In this document: positions 43,387 through 52,464 of the stretch, in pieces
Layout of the letters: the number at the start of each line of letters is the position of its first letter
Numbering within the stretch: the stretch's first letter is position 1
Assembly: GCA_020350885.1 (NCBI GenBank)
Contig: CP070727.1
Location: forward strand, 1,077,231-1,141,230
Direction: 5' to 3'
Source of the DNA: a bacterium
Lineage (GTDB): Bacteria; Krumholzibacteriota; Krumholzibacteriia; Krumholzibacteriales; Krumholzibacteriaceae
DNA length: 64,000 bases
The notes under the pieces: generated by a model
What the model was told of the DNA's origin: nothing
Seen by the model: only the letters and a program-made list of their open reading frames with translations
Database searches by the model: none
Program-made: the position numbers and the translations under genes

Positions 43387-44235
43387 TTAGAAGTTGATAC
43401 CGTTGAGATCGAGCATATGACTTCTGCATCCGTGACGTGAACATATCTGAACCATTCCTCCACCTTTAACAATCATCGGAACCATTGGTGCACCACAAGC
43501 AGTACATGCGGTTGCACTGCTGAGTTCGGCGTTGCAGTGGGGACAGAAGAAATTGATTATCGTATTTGTTGGAATGTCGAATTCGCTGGATACCTTGTAG
43601 CTGCCGTACAGGCTGGAAAGCAACAGCCACCCGTGTTTGTTTTCGAATGACACGATTACTTTGATCGAAGGACATCCATCGACTAAAAAATTGGGATCCA
43701 TGAGGCTGTGATTGCACCGAACGCAGCTGACCTCTACCGGAAAGATCCGCCTGTCCTTCTCTATGGATATCTTGTCGAGTCTGTCCTTTGCATTCTTCAG
43801 AATTTGCTTAACTTTTGTTGTTGAGACCTTGGAGAAGTAATGCCCGTCAACCACGACTATCGGGCCGAGCGCACATGCGCCCAAGCAATTGACCGTTTCC
43901 AACGTGAATTCCCTGTCGGTTGTGGTCCCGCCAGACTGGATCCCAAGTTGCCGTTCGAACTCTTCTGCGATCTGCGGCGCACCCCGAACATGACAGGCTG
44001 TTCCCATGCACACGGAGATGAGATGTTTTCCCCTCGGACTGAGACTGAATGCTTTGTAGAAGGTGGCGACACCGTAAATATCGACCAGTGAGCGACCTGT
44101 TTCTTCTGAAACAATCTTGAGTGCATCGTGGGGGAGATAGCTGTATTTAGCTTGTATATCCTCGAGAATTGATATAAGTCCTCCACGATCTTCTTCGTAC
44201 TTATTCAGGATCACTCGAACATCTGAGGGTTTCAT
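43387..44235 (-). CDS. NuoE-like 2Fe-2S subunit with zinc-ribbon C-terminal extension
   Basis: I choose the ATG at 44235 (MKPSDVRVILNKY), which follows GGGGAG. It yields 282 residues. Residues 1-150 are NuoE/HydC-like: the 2Fe-2S ligands are in CMGTACHVRGAP and CLGACALGPIVVVDG. Residues 165-282 are extra: CVRCNHSLMDPNF, FFCPHCNAELSSATACTACG and QICSRHGC, three Cys pairs that look like zinc or FeS ribbons. Ordinary NuoE proteins end near 160 residues. The extension may dock a partner such as the adjacent Cys-rich protein or the FMN protein. Confidence 0.85.
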   Translation of the reverse strand: MKPSDVRVILNKYEEDRGGLISILEDIQAKYSYLPHDALKIVSEETGRSLVDIYGVATFYKAFSLSPRGKHLISVCMGTACHVRGAPQIAEEFERQLGIQSGGTTTDREFTLETVNCLGACALGPIVVVDGHYFSKVSTTKVKQILKNAKDRLDKISIEKDRRIFPVEVSCVRCNHSLMDPNFLVDGCPSIKVIVSFENKHGWLLLSSLYGSYKVSSEFDIPTNTIINFFCPHCNAELSSATACTACGAPMVPMIVKGGGMVQICSRHGCRSHMLDLNGINF

Positions 44236-44342
44236 GCTACTCCCCGCTCTCACTCTCTATGCTCGAATCTGGTTATTGCTGCAGTCTCGGTATCTCATAC
44301 GGTCTGTCGACATGCGGCGAACCTACCAGCACGGAATTCGAT

Positions 44343-44876
44343 TTATCTATATTCCTCGCAAAACCATATTCCGCCGTTGGTTTTCGTGTGACAGCAGGAT
44401 TCTCTGTACTCGCAATTCACACAGAGCCCCATTAATTTGATATCCTGCCCGATGGTGTCCGGTTCACGGGAAGGTACAACTGGTTCGTCGCGTACAACCG
44501 CCATGTCGGCTCCGGATTCCGAGCAGGATGCGCCCATGCATTCGAATTCTTCGCAGAACTGCTTTGGTTTACCCGGGCTTCCGCAGAATGTGCATTCAGG
44601 ATAATGCTTGCAGTTGATACAAAGACCGATGCCCGCATCGATTTCGCCTCCGAGGCCGTTGCTTTTCTTTATGTATTCAAACTCTTTCCGCATATCTCTC
44701 ACCTCCATGTTCGATTCCGCTGTCACCACATCCCAGCAATATGGACAGACCCGCTCGCTGCCATTGTTCCTGCTTAACGGAGAAATCTGTCTCCCGCAAT
44801 TCGAACAGATCCGCGTCAAGCGATGCCCCCCTGTTAATCGACACCCGGAAATTCCGTGCTTGACTTTCACAGCCAT
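44343..44876 (-). CDS. Cys-rich protein of unknown function with repeated GLCxNC modules
   Basis: 177 residues from the ATG at 44876. The part before residue 62 holds a zinc-ribbon pair (ICSNCGRQ...VCPYCWDV). Two related modules follow, GLCINCKHYPECTFCG...FCEEFEC and GLCVNCEYRESCCHTK...FCEEYR. A second start at 44693 (MRKEFEYIKK) has a much better ribosome site (GGAGGTGA) and would give 116 residues, dropping the first ribbon. The sigma-54 promoter at 44888-44903 would place transcription start at about the 44876 ATG, so the long form would need a leaderless mRNA. Function unknown; first gene of the NuoEF-like operon. Confidence 0.6.
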   Translation of the reverse strand: MAVKVKHGISGCRLTGGHRLTRICSNCGRQISPLSRNNGSERVCPYCWDVVTAESNMEVRDMRKEFEYIKKSNGLGGEIDAGIGLCINCKHYPECTFCGSPGKPKQFCEEFECMGASCSESGADMAVVRDEPVVPSREPDTIGQDIKLMGLCVNCEYRESCCHTKTNGGIWFCEEYR

Positions 44877-44887
44877 TCAAATGTTAT

Positions 44888-44903
44888 AACAATCGTCGTG
44901 CCA
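44888..44903 (-). promoter_or_regulatory. Sigma-54 (-24/-12) promoter of the NuoEF/GltB-like operon
   Basis: On the minus strand TGGCAC (44898-44903), five bases, then TTGTT (44888-44892) match the TGGCAC-N5-TTGCT consensus at all but one position. It lies just upstream of the operon and just downstream of an NtrC-family regulator gene with an intact GAFTGA loop. Confidence 0.72.
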
Positions 44904-44934
44904 ACGCAGGTGGTGCAATATTCCTCTGAATTGA

Positions 44935-44986
44935 GGAGCGCGCTCCGCCACCAGCATCGATTTAATTCATTTTATTACAATAAAAT
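44935..44986. promoter_or_regulatory. Palindromes upstream of the sigma-54 promoter (candidate enhancer sites)
   Basis: GGAGCGCGCTCC (44935-44946) is a perfect 12-base palindrome. ATTTTATT-AC-AATAAAAT (44969-44986) has perfect 8-base arms. Both lie 30-90 bases upstream of the -24 element, a usual place for NtrC-type activator binding. Confidence 0.45.
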
Positions 44987-45056
44987 ATGAGCACTACAGG
45001 TAGGGAATTGTGTTGTGAGCGTGCCCGGTAAGGATGCATGTGGGGAAGGGGAAAGG

Positions 45057-45091
45057 CGGGGAATTATGAACCGGTGAGGAAATAATCCCCG
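45057..45091. terminator. Imperfect hairpin behind the NtrC-type regulator gene
   Basis: CGGGGAATTAT (45057-45067) pairs with ATAATCCCCG (45082-45091) with one bulged base. It lies just after the stop at 45105. No clear T-run follows on the minus strand, so it may be an enhancer-binding site instead. Confidence 0.35.
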
Positions 45092-45104
45092 ATTCATACA
45101 TCGT

Positions 45105-46466
45105 TCAGGATGGTTCGTCACCCTTTTCCTTCAGTTTCTCACGGAGTGTTTTTCTATCGATATCCAGAATCTTGGCAGCCTTCGTTTTGTTGCCTTTGAC
45201 GCTCGCAAGAACGTTCCGTATATATTCCGCTTCCACCTCAGCAAGGGTTCTGTTTAGTCCCGTGGTCCTCAAGGCGGAGAACCGCATCAGCGCCGGGAGA
45301 TCCGGAACCTCTACCTTATCTCCCTCACTCATGACCACAATCCGCTGAATGACATTTTCCAACTCTCTGACGTTTCCCGGCCAATAGTAGTTACTCAAAA
45401 CATCCAATGCATTGTCGGAAAATTGTAGCGCCGGCTTGCCCATTTCCCTTGCATATTTACCGGAAAAGTAAGTCACCAACGGTAGGATATCCTCACGTCT
45501 TTCACGTAAAGGGGGTATATGTATATTTATGACGTTGAGACGGAAAAACAGGTCTTCGCGGAAGGTTCCTTTTTTGATTAACGAATGTAGATGCTTATTG
45601 GTAGCAGCAAGAATCCTCACATTCACTTTGCGAGACTTGGTTGCTCCCACCATGTATACTTCCTTGTCCTGCAGCACGCGCATGAGCTTCACTTGCATTG
45701 CAAGGCTGGTCTCACTTATCTCATCGAGAAATATAGTCCCACCGTCTGCGGTCTGAAAAAATCCCGCTCGGGTAACGGCAGCCCCCGTAAAAGCCCCTTT
45801 GACGTGTCCAAAGAGTTCACTTTCGAGAAGCCCCTCCGGGATGCCTCCACAGTTCACGGGCACGAACGGCGCCGAGGCCCTGTCGCTGTTGTAATGAATG
45901 GCCCGTGCCACGAGTTCTTTGCCGGTACCGCTCTCTCCCGTGATAAGAATCGTTGCCGGGGTTGATGCCGCTTTTTGAATTGCATCAAAAACCTCTTGCA
46001 TGGATACGGATTCACCGATCAGATCGTGTGAAAGCTTGAGTTCAATAGGTGGTTGGGCTCTTGCTGCTCTCCGCACCTGCATTTTTTCAAGGGTTTTCCT
46101 TACCGCTGAAAGCAACTCTTCGTCGGTAAAGGGCTTGCTCAAATATTCCTCCGCTCCCGACTTAACCGCTTCGACCGCACCCTCTATCGTTGCGTAACCC
46201 GTTATCATCATTATTCCTATATCCTTGTAGTTTTCCCGTACATGCCTGACGAGATCGAGCCCACTGACCTTAGGCATCTTGAGATCGGTGATCACGAGAT
46301 CGAGCTGAGTTGATTCCAATATGGATATAGCTTCCGATACACCGGGAGCCGAGAACACCCGATATCCTTCGGCTGATAGATTCCTCTCGAGTACCTCGAG
46401 TGTATTGGGTGCATCGTCAACGACTAGAATACTCTCGTTTCCGGTTGACCGCGCCAAAGTTATCAC
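45105..46466 (-). CDS. NtrC-family sigma-54-dependent response regulator
   Basis: 453 residues from a GTG at 46466 that overlaps the kinase stop (GTGA). REC domain (ILVVDDAPNTLEVLERNL, LVITDLKMPKVSG, YLSKPFTDEEL), AAA+ with Walker A GESGTGKE, the intact sigma-54 loop GAFTGA, Walker B GGTIFLDEI, and a C-terminal Fis-type helix-turn-helix (NKTAKAAKILDIDRKTLREKL shortened by one residue in sense; helix around KAAKILDIDRK). A good sigma-54 promoter follows 200 bases downstream, making the NuoEF-like operon its most likely target. Paired with the kinase encoded directly upstream. Confidence 0.92.
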   Translation of the reverse strand: MITLARSTGNESILVVDDAPNTLEVLERNLSAEGYRVFSAPGVSEAISILESTQLDLVITDLKMPKVSGLDLVRHVRENYKDIGIMMITGYATIEGAVEAVKSGAEEYLSKPFTDEELLSAVRKTLEKMQVRRAARAQPPIELKLSHDLIGESVSMQEVFDAIQKAASTPATILITGESGTGKELVARAIHYNSDRASAPFVPVNCGGIPEGLLESELFGHVKGAFTGAAVTRAGFFQTADGGTIFLDEISETSLAMQVKLMRVLQDKEVYMVGATKSRKVNVRILAATNKHLHSLIKKGTFREDLFFRLNVINIHIPPLRERREDILPLVTYFSGKYAREMGKPALQFSDNALDVLSNYYWPGNVRELENVIQRIVVMSEGDKVEVPDLPALMRFSALRTTGLNRTLAEVEAEYIRNVLASVKGNKTKAAKILDIDRKTLREKLKEKGDEPS

Positions 46467-48196
46467 TCCTCTTCATTGTCCGTTGCAACTTCTTTTATCG
46501 GTAATCGGACCACAAACTTCGAACCTTGCTTGGGCTCGCTCTCCACATCGATGGTACCGCCGTGTGAGCTGACAATCCCATGAACGACGGCGAGCCCCAG
46601 CCCCGTCCCTTCATCGACATCCTTTGTCGTATAAAATGGTACGAATATCTGTTTCATAACGTCAGCATCCATGCCTATACCGGTATCTTCGACGACGAGT
46701 GAAACGTGATCGTTATCTGCAAGTGTGCTTATTGTGAGTGAACCGCCTTCGGGCATTGCCTGCATCGAGTTAACCGCCAAATTGATAAGTACCTGGTGAA
46801 GTTGAGCGGGATCGGCAATGATCAGGGGTAGCTCTTCAGTCAACTTGCGTATGAGTTCTATTCCGGTTTTCGCGCAGCGTGCACCGAGAAAGTAGACTCC
46901 TTCTTCTACAATTTGATTCAGGTCACATTTGACTTTCTCCGGCGGCATCTGTCGAGCGAAATACATCAACTTTTTTACGATCTCCCTGGCATGTAATGTG
47001 GAGGCGACGATTTTTTCAATATCTTTTTCCGCCTGAGGGGACAGATCATTCCCTTTCATGGCTAATTGAGCGAAGCCCAATATGCTACCTAAGGGCTCAT
47101 TCAGTTCATGGGCGACACCGGCAGCCAATTGGCTGATCGTGGCCAACCGATCTGCGTGCCTCAATTGGTCTTGAAGTATCGATTCGGCCTCTTCTGCCTC
47201 CTTGCGTTCTATGATAAGGGCAACTTCCCTGGCTACGGCATTTAATAGGTTCCGCTCCTCCTTCAGAAAGGGTCCCTCGTAGATGTCGGGTTTATTCTCT
47301 GTATATACAACCTCGACGATACCCCTTTGTGTACCACGTACAATTATTCTCGCTGATTGTTTCTGGTCGGATGGACGGAATCTCGGAGTGCAATATGTAT
47401 TATTGTCAAAAATTATCCTGCTGGATGTGATCTCCGGGTATTGCCCGGCAGGTGGAAGGAACTCCACGATTTTCTGTATCAACAAATCCAGCGATATATT
47501 CGGTTGTTCCGCCACCTGTGCGATATTGTACAGGCACGTCAATTCCTTGACACGCTCACGAAGGGCTAACTGGGTGCTTCTGTGAGCTTGCACGACGCCC
47601 AGAGTCTGGGCGACTTCTTCCAGTCTATTCACGGTGTCAGCGTTGAAGTAATCACGGCTAGCACTCTTTAAAAGCAAGTACCCTATTTTCTCGTCACCGG
47701 TTGTAATCGGTATCAAGGCAAGTGATATGAACGGTTCCTTGACGTCAAGCTTGCGTTCATAATTTTTTCCATTTATTGACAGCTTATAGGAAAATGGGTT
47801 ATCGCAGTCACCGGTCCAGAAACTGCCATTCTTTGAAAAGTAGGGGGTGGGGCCGTCGATTTCACCACAGAGGACGTCATTGCTCAGTTTTTCCAATGGA
47901 GTAATATCTTTTGGTTTGTCTTCGCTTGCGATGCCGTTGAAAACATAGGGTCTTATCTTGAATATTGGAGTTCCATCATGGAATCGTGATGCCGTGCATT
48001 TGAGATATTTTTCATCCTGCATTAATGCCAAGTCTACCTCTTCGCATTCAAAAAAATTCAGCAGGAGCTCAGAAGCTCTGCGTAAAAAATCAGAACCGAG
48101 ACCTGTAAGGTTGACCAAATAGATGATCTGCTGTGATAGCTTGTAGATATCTTCCGGTTTTCTATTTTGGGGTGTTGAGGGTTTTCCTGTATTCAT
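46463..48196 (-). CDS. Soluble histidine kinase with two GAF-like sensor domains
   Basis: 577 residues, ATG at 48196. No membrane segment. Two GAF-like regions are at about 15-200 (FFECEEVDLALMQDEKYL, PFISLALIPITTGDEKIGYLLL) and 215-340 (LYNIAQVAEQPNISLDLLIQK, ARIIVRGTQRGIVEVVYTEN). A coiled link leads to the H-box LAAGVAHELNEPLGSILGFAQ, then HATPase motifs NLAVNSMQA, DTGIGMD and GTGLGLAVVHGI. It should sense an intracellular signal, perhaps redox state, and phosphorylate the coupled NtrC-type regulator. The actual signal is not known. Confidence 0.9.
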   Translation of the reverse strand: MNTGKPSTPQNRKPEDIYKLSQQIIYLVNLTGLGSDFLRRASELLLNFFECEEVDLALMQDEKYLKCTASRFHDGTPIFKIRPYVFNGIASEDKPKDITPLEKLSNDVLCGEIDGPTPYFSKNGSFWTGDCDNPFSYKLSINGKNYERKLDVKEPFISLALIPITTGDEKIGYLLLKSASRDYFNADTVNRLEEVAQTLGVVQAHRSTQLALRERVKELTCLYNIAQVAEQPNISLDLLIQKIVEFLPPAGQYPEITSSRIIFDNNTYCTPRFRPSDQKQSARIIVRGTQRGIVEVVYTENKPDIYEGPFLKEERNLLNAVAREVALIIERKEAEEAESILQDQLRHADRLATISQLAAGVAHELNEPLGSILGFAQLAMKGNDLSPQAEKDIEKIVASTLHAREIVKKLMYFARQMPPEKVKCDLNQIVEEGVYFLGARCAKTGIELIRKLTEELPLIIADPAQLHQVLINLAVNSMQAMPEGGSLTISTLADNDHVSLVVEDTGIGMDADVMKQIFVPFYTTKDVDEGTGLGLAVVHGIVSSHGGTIDVESEPKQGSKFVVRLPIKEVATDNEEE

Positions 48197-48269
48197 CTCT
48201 TCTGTACTCGCACGTAAATCTATTAATTGCGTCTATTCGATTACAATATATACAAACCGCAAAGATCCA

Positions 48270-50153
48270 TTACTCGAAGTCCATCTCAAAACTGTAGACC
48301 CCGTCGTTCAGTTTTATACGTGTCTTGAGGTCCGCCTTGCGGAGCACGTGCTGCATCGCCCTGTTCTCAGCGAGCACCTCGGCTGTGAAGCCGGATATAC
48401 CGTGCCTGCGTGCGAGGATTATCAGATAGTTCAGTAGAAATGTGCCGATGCCCCGCCTCTGCCACTCGTCACGGACGGTGAACGCCACCTCGGCGCGGTT
48501 CGTTTGAGGATCTAGGTAGTAGCGTCCAACGGCGATGATCTCCTCCCCATGCGCCTCCGGCAGGGTGCCGACTATCGCCACGTCGCTCCGATGATCGATG
48601 TAGACAAAGTCCTGAATCTCCTTTTGCGGAAGCTGCTTCATCGGGCGCATGAATCTGTAGTATACCGTCTGCTGGGAGAGTGCATAGAAGAGTTCCTTCA
48701 TCCGAGGCATGTCGGTAGGGTGGATCGGCCTGAAATTGATTACCGTGCCATCGTCGAGGAGCATCGATGTCCGCACATCCTCGGGACCCACGGCGATCCT
48801 GCCCTCGACGCCGGCAAGCTCGCGTCGCACGTATTTTGCTTCTATCGCTTGTTTCAGGAGCTCCTCCCTAAAATCTGGATGTGCGATACTGATGAGCGCC
48901 AGCGCCCTTTCCTGGACGGACTTTCCGTGCAGGTACGCGACGCCGTACTCCGTGACCACGTAATGTACATCGCCCCGTGAGGTCACCACCCCCGCACCTT
49001 GGCTCAGGTGTGCAACGATACGAGAAACAGTTCCCTTTTTGGCGGTTGAGGGTAAGGCGATGATCGCCTTGCCGCCGTGTGAGCGTGCGGCACCCCGGTT
49101 GAAGTCCACCTGCCCGCCTATACCCGAATAGAAGCGGGTTCCGAGCGAGTCCGCACAGACCTGGCCTGTCAGATCGACCTCGAGTGCGACATTGATGGCA
49201 ACCATTCTGTTCTGAGAGCCGATAACGAATGGATCGTTCACATACTCAGTGGGACGAAAGCTGAAAAGGGGATTGTTATCGATATAGTCATAGAGCTTGC
49301 GGGTTCCTACACAGAAGCTGGCGACGATCTTGCCGCGATCCACCGACTTTCGTTCCCCTGTTATTGCACCCGCTTCTATTAAGTCTATGATCGCATCCGT
49401 GAACATCTCTGTGTGAATGCCGAGCTCCCGTTTATCCCTGAGAAAGTCCAGGACCGATTGTGGAATTCGGCCGATACCGATTTCGATCGTGGCCCCGTCG
49501 TCGATGAGCGAAGCGACGTGCTGTGCTATGGAGGAGGTAACCTTGGTGGGCTTCGGAGGCTTGAGCTCGAGGAGTGGTGTATCGACCGGTACCAGGATGT
49601 CCATGTCCCAGTTGATGTTCAGAAAGCTGTCTCCCAGGGTGCGGGGCATCTGGGGATTCACCTGGGCGATGACGAGTGATGCGTTTTCCGCTGCACTCTT
49701 TACGATATCAACCGATATCCCGAGGCTGCACCTCCCACGTTCGTCTGGTGGGGATACCTGTATCAGGGCAACATCGAGGGGAAGCTTTCCCGAGCTGAAG
49801 AGGCCCGGAATATCGGAGAGAAATATCGGTGTGTAGTCACCGAAACCTTCCTGGATGATGTCCCGGACATTACTGGCGATAAAGAAACTGTTCACGCGGA
49901 AGTAGCGTGATAGCTCCTTCTCTGCGTACGGGGCGCTCCCCATCGTCAGGAGGTGGACTATCTCTGTATCGGCGAGCTCGCCCGATCTCTTGGTCAAGGC
50001 TCTCACAAGCTCCTGGGGCTGCCCGCAGGCCGTACCGATGAATACACGTTGACCGGGACGTATGTGGGATACGGCCTCCTCGGGGGTCATGACGATGTTA
50101 CCGTATCTCTCCTGCCAATCGGTATCGTAGCCGTGCTCGATCTGTTTGCTCAT
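48270..50153 (-). CDS. Acetyl-CoA hydrolase/CoA-transferase fused to a GNAT acetyltransferase
   Basis: 627 residues. Residues 1-430 belong to the acetyl-CoA hydrolase/4-hydroxybutyrate CoA-transferase family (RVFIGTACGQPQELVRAL, IEIGIGRIPQSVLDFL, VDFNRGAARSHGGKAIIAL, VVTEYGVAYLHGKSVQERA). Residues 470-627 are a GNAT domain (FRPIHPTDMPRMKELFY, VAFTVRDEWQRRGIGTFLLNYLI), where the last motif binds acetyl-CoA. The transferase moves CoA between short acids. The GNAT part may acetylate lysines of acyl-CoA enzymes, as Pat does for acetyl-CoA synthetase. The gene overlaps the ADP-forming synthetase gene by four bases, so the enzyme pair is co-made. Confidence 0.87.
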   Translation of the reverse strand: MSKQIEHGYDTDWQERYGNIVMTPEEAVSHIRPGQRVFIGTACGQPQELVRALTKRSGELADTEIVHLLTMGSAPYAEKELSRYFRVNSFFIASNVRDIIQEGFGDYTPIFLSDIPGLFSSGKLPLDVALIQVSPPDERGRCSLGISVDIVKSAAENASLVIAQVNPQMPRTLGDSFLNINWDMDILVPVDTPLLELKPPKPTKVTSSIAQHVASLIDDGATIEIGIGRIPQSVLDFLRDKRELGIHTEMFTDAIIDLIEAGAITGERKSVDRGKIVASFCVGTRKLYDYIDNNPLFSFRPTEYVNDPFVIGSQNRMVAINVALEVDLTGQVCADSLGTRFYSGIGGQVDFNRGAARSHGGKAIIALPSTAKKGTVSRIVAHLSQGAGVVTSRGDVHYVVTEYGVAYLHGKSVQERALALISIAHPDFREELLKQAIEAKYVRRELAGVEGRIAVGPEDVRTSMLLDDGTVINFRPIHPTDMPRMKELFYALSQQTVYYRFMRPMKQLPQKEIQDFVYIDHRSDVAIVGTLPEAHGEEIIAVGRYYLDPQTNRAEVAFTVRDEWQRRGIGTFLLNYLIILARRHGISGFTAEVLAENRAMQHVLRKADLKTRIKLNDGVYSFEMDFE

Positions 50154-52279
50154 TCTGCGATCCTCTGTTCTGCGAGTGTGATCCGGGCGTCCGCCACCGC
50201 AGGTTCGGTGCCTATTTCGCCGACTATCAATGGATTGATGTCGAGCTCTGCGATCTGGGGGAAGTCCGTTGCGAGCTGGCTCAGTCTCTGAAGCGTACCC
50301 GCGACCGCCTTGAGATCCACACCGGCGTGGCCGCGGGCTCCCTTGAGCAGTGCGTACGAACGTGTGCCCATGAGCATCTGGAGGGCCTCGTCAGCTGTGA
50401 TGGGGGCGAGATGGAATGTCACATCCTTCATGACCTCGACGAATATCCCGCCCAGGCCGAACATCAACATCGGACCGAACTGCGGATCGCGTTTCATGCC
50501 GATGATGACTTCCCTGCCCGGTGTGCACATTGTCTCGACATAGATCCCATCCAGTCTCGCATCGGGGATCTTCCTCTTGATCCGCATCATCATGAGGTCG
50601 AAGGCATCCCGCACCTCCTCGGCGTCGGAGATGCCCAGCCGGACGCCCCCTATATCCGATTTATGCACGGCATCAGGTGAGGATATCTTCATAACGACCG
50701 GATACCCCACCCCGCCTGCAACCTCCACCGCTTCCTCGACGGTTGTGCAGAGGCGTCCAGCCGGTACGGAGAAGTCATATGCACCCAGAATCTCCTTTGC
50801 CTGTGCCTCATTTACTTGGAGCCTGCCGATGCGAAGATGCCGTGCGATGATCCGTTCGACGCGACGGCGGTTAACCGGAAAGCGCGTTACCACGCGGGGG
50901 GGACGCTGCCTCCACTTGGCGTAGTCCACCATTGCCTTGAGTGCCGCTATCGCCCGCTCGGGTGCAGGATAATCGGGCAGGCTCGAGGCAACGAACTCCT
51001 GCCTGGCCGGCATGACGTCCTTGCCGCCCATGAAAGCGGCGAGCACCGGTTTCGGTGGTGATGCGGGGTCGACTTCTACCATGCGGACTCGCTCGAGGAC
51101 GGTGCGTGCGGTTTCGGCCGGGCTCGTCATTGCCTGGGGCGCAAGGATAACGATAATCGCATCGACCGACTCGTCTTCCTGCGCCGCCTTGACGGCCATG
51201 GCGTAGCGCTCGGGATCGGCGTCACCGAGAACGTCGATGGGATTGCCGACACTGGCCGCAGCTGGAAGCTTGGCCTTGAGCGCTGTTGCGGTCCCCTCCC
51301 CGAGTGTTGCGACGTGCAGGCCCATGTTCTCCACGGCGTCTGCCGCCATGATCCCGGGCCCCCCGGCATTCGTAATGATTGCCACACGGTCACCCTTCGG
51401 GAGTGGTTGCATAGCTAGCGCCGTTGCATAGTCGAAGAGTGCCTCGAAGGTCTCCGCCCTAATGACACCAGAGCGTTTGAAGGCGGCGCCGTAGGCGATG
51501 TCGGCGCCGGCGAGGCTCCCGGTATGGGATGACGCTGCCTTGCCGCCCGAGGCAGTTGTGCCGGCCTTCATGATCACTATCGGTTTTATAGCAGCGGCCG
51601 CCTCGGCCGCCCTCACGAATGCATCTCCTGATGCGATACTCTCGAGGTAGCCGGCGATGACCTTGGTCTCGTCGTCGTCGGCGAAGGCGGTGAGAAAATC
51701 TGTCTCGTCGAGGTCGGCCTTGTTACCGATGCTGACGAGCTTGGCGAGCCCCAGATCCCTGCCTGCTGCCCAGTCCAGGATCGCCGTGCACAGGGCTCCC
51801 GATTGGGAGATGATCGAGATATTTCCTTTATCCGGCATGCGGTTCGCAAAGGAGGCGTTCATCTTGTGATGCGTGTTGATGAGACCCAGGCAGTTGGGTC
51901 CCATGAGCCGTACACCACGGGATGCACACAGTTCGGTGATTTCACGTTCCAGAGACGCTCCTTCCTCTCCGACCTCCTTGAATCCCGCCGTGATGATGAC
52001 GACGGCCCGGGCTCCGGCCCCGATCGCTTCCCGTACCGCATCCTTCACCGCCATCAGCGGTACGACAATCACTGCGAGGTCTATTTTCCCCCCGTACTCT
52101 TCGAGGTTCCTGTAGACCGTGACACCCAGTATCTCCCCGCCCGCCGGATTAACGGGGACAACTTCGCCCTGGAATCCGGCATCCACGAGATTGGCTAGTA
52201 TCGCATGGCCGACCTTGCCGGGTTTTCGCGATGCCCCGATAACGGCAATTGAAGCGGGTGTTAACAGTTTTTCGAGCAT
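50150..52279 (-). CDS. Acetate/acyl-CoA ligase, ADP-forming (fused alpha-beta)
   Basis: I choose the ATG at 52279 (MLEKLLTPASIAVIGASRKPG); the longer frame starts from a TTG with no support. It yields 709 residues. Order: CoA-binding Rossmann domain (AVIGASRKPGKVGHAIL), succinyl-CoA-synthetase-like ligase domains (ISQSGALCTAILDW, ASSHTGSLAGADIAY with the catalytic-loop region), then an ATP-grasp beta part from about residue 480 (YPVVMKISSPDAVHKSDIGGVRLG, MLMFGLGGIFVEVMKDVTF). It makes acid and ATP from acyl-CoA, ADP and phosphate, or runs in reverse. Overlaps the CoA-transferase/GNAT gene. Confidence 0.9.
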   Translation of the reverse strand: MLEKLLTPASIAVIGASRKPGKVGHAILANLVDAGFQGEVVPVNPAGGEILGVTVYRNLEEYGGKIDLAVIVVPLMAVKDAVREAIGAGARAVVIITAGFKEVGEEGASLEREITELCASRGVRLMGPNCLGLINTHHKMNASFANRMPDKGNISIISQSGALCTAILDWAAGRDLGLAKLVSIGNKADLDETDFLTAFADDDETKVIAGYLESIASGDAFVRAAEAAAAIKPIVIMKAGTTASGGKAASSHTGSLAGADIAYGAAFKRSGVIRAETFEALFDYATALAMQPLPKGDRVAIITNAGGPGIMAADAVENMGLHVATLGEGTATALKAKLPAAASVGNPIDVLGDADPERYAMAVKAAQEDESVDAIIVILAPQAMTSPAETARTVLERVRMVEVDPASPPKPVLAAFMGGKDVMPARQEFVASSLPDYPAPERAIAALKAMVDYAKWRQRPPRVVTRFPVNRRRVERIIARHLRIGRLQVNEAQAKEILGAYDFSVPAGRLCTTVEEAVEVAGGVGYPVVMKISSPDAVHKSDIGGVRLGISDAEEVRDAFDLMMMRIKRKIPDARLDGIYVETMCTPGREVIIGMKRDPQFGPMLMFGLGGIFVEVMKDVTFHLAPITADEALQMLMGTRSYALLKGARGHAGVDLKAVAGTLQRLSQLATDFPQIAELDINPLIVGEIGTEPAVADARITLAEQRIAE

Positions 52280-52358
52280 GAATGCGTATACTTCCTCCCG
52301 GTTCGGATGCAGGATATCTGCACGTGTAATCAAATAACCGGTATGACTTCAACAGAAC

Positions 52359-52386
52359 AGTCTATATTCCCGCAAGGGCTTGTCAA
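52359..52386 (-). promoter_or_regulatory. Possible sigma-70 promoter of the ADP-forming ligase/CoA-transferase operon
   Basis: Minus strand TTGACA (52381-52386, full consensus), 16 bases, TAGACT (52359-52364, four of six). It gives a leader of about 75 bases to the ATG at 52279. Confidence 0.5.
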
Positions 52387-52464
52387 TCGGCGTCTCCAGT
52401 GTCGCCGCCGTGTGTGGCGGTCTAGTGTGACGGCACATCGATCGCAATTTATACAAGGGTCGGG

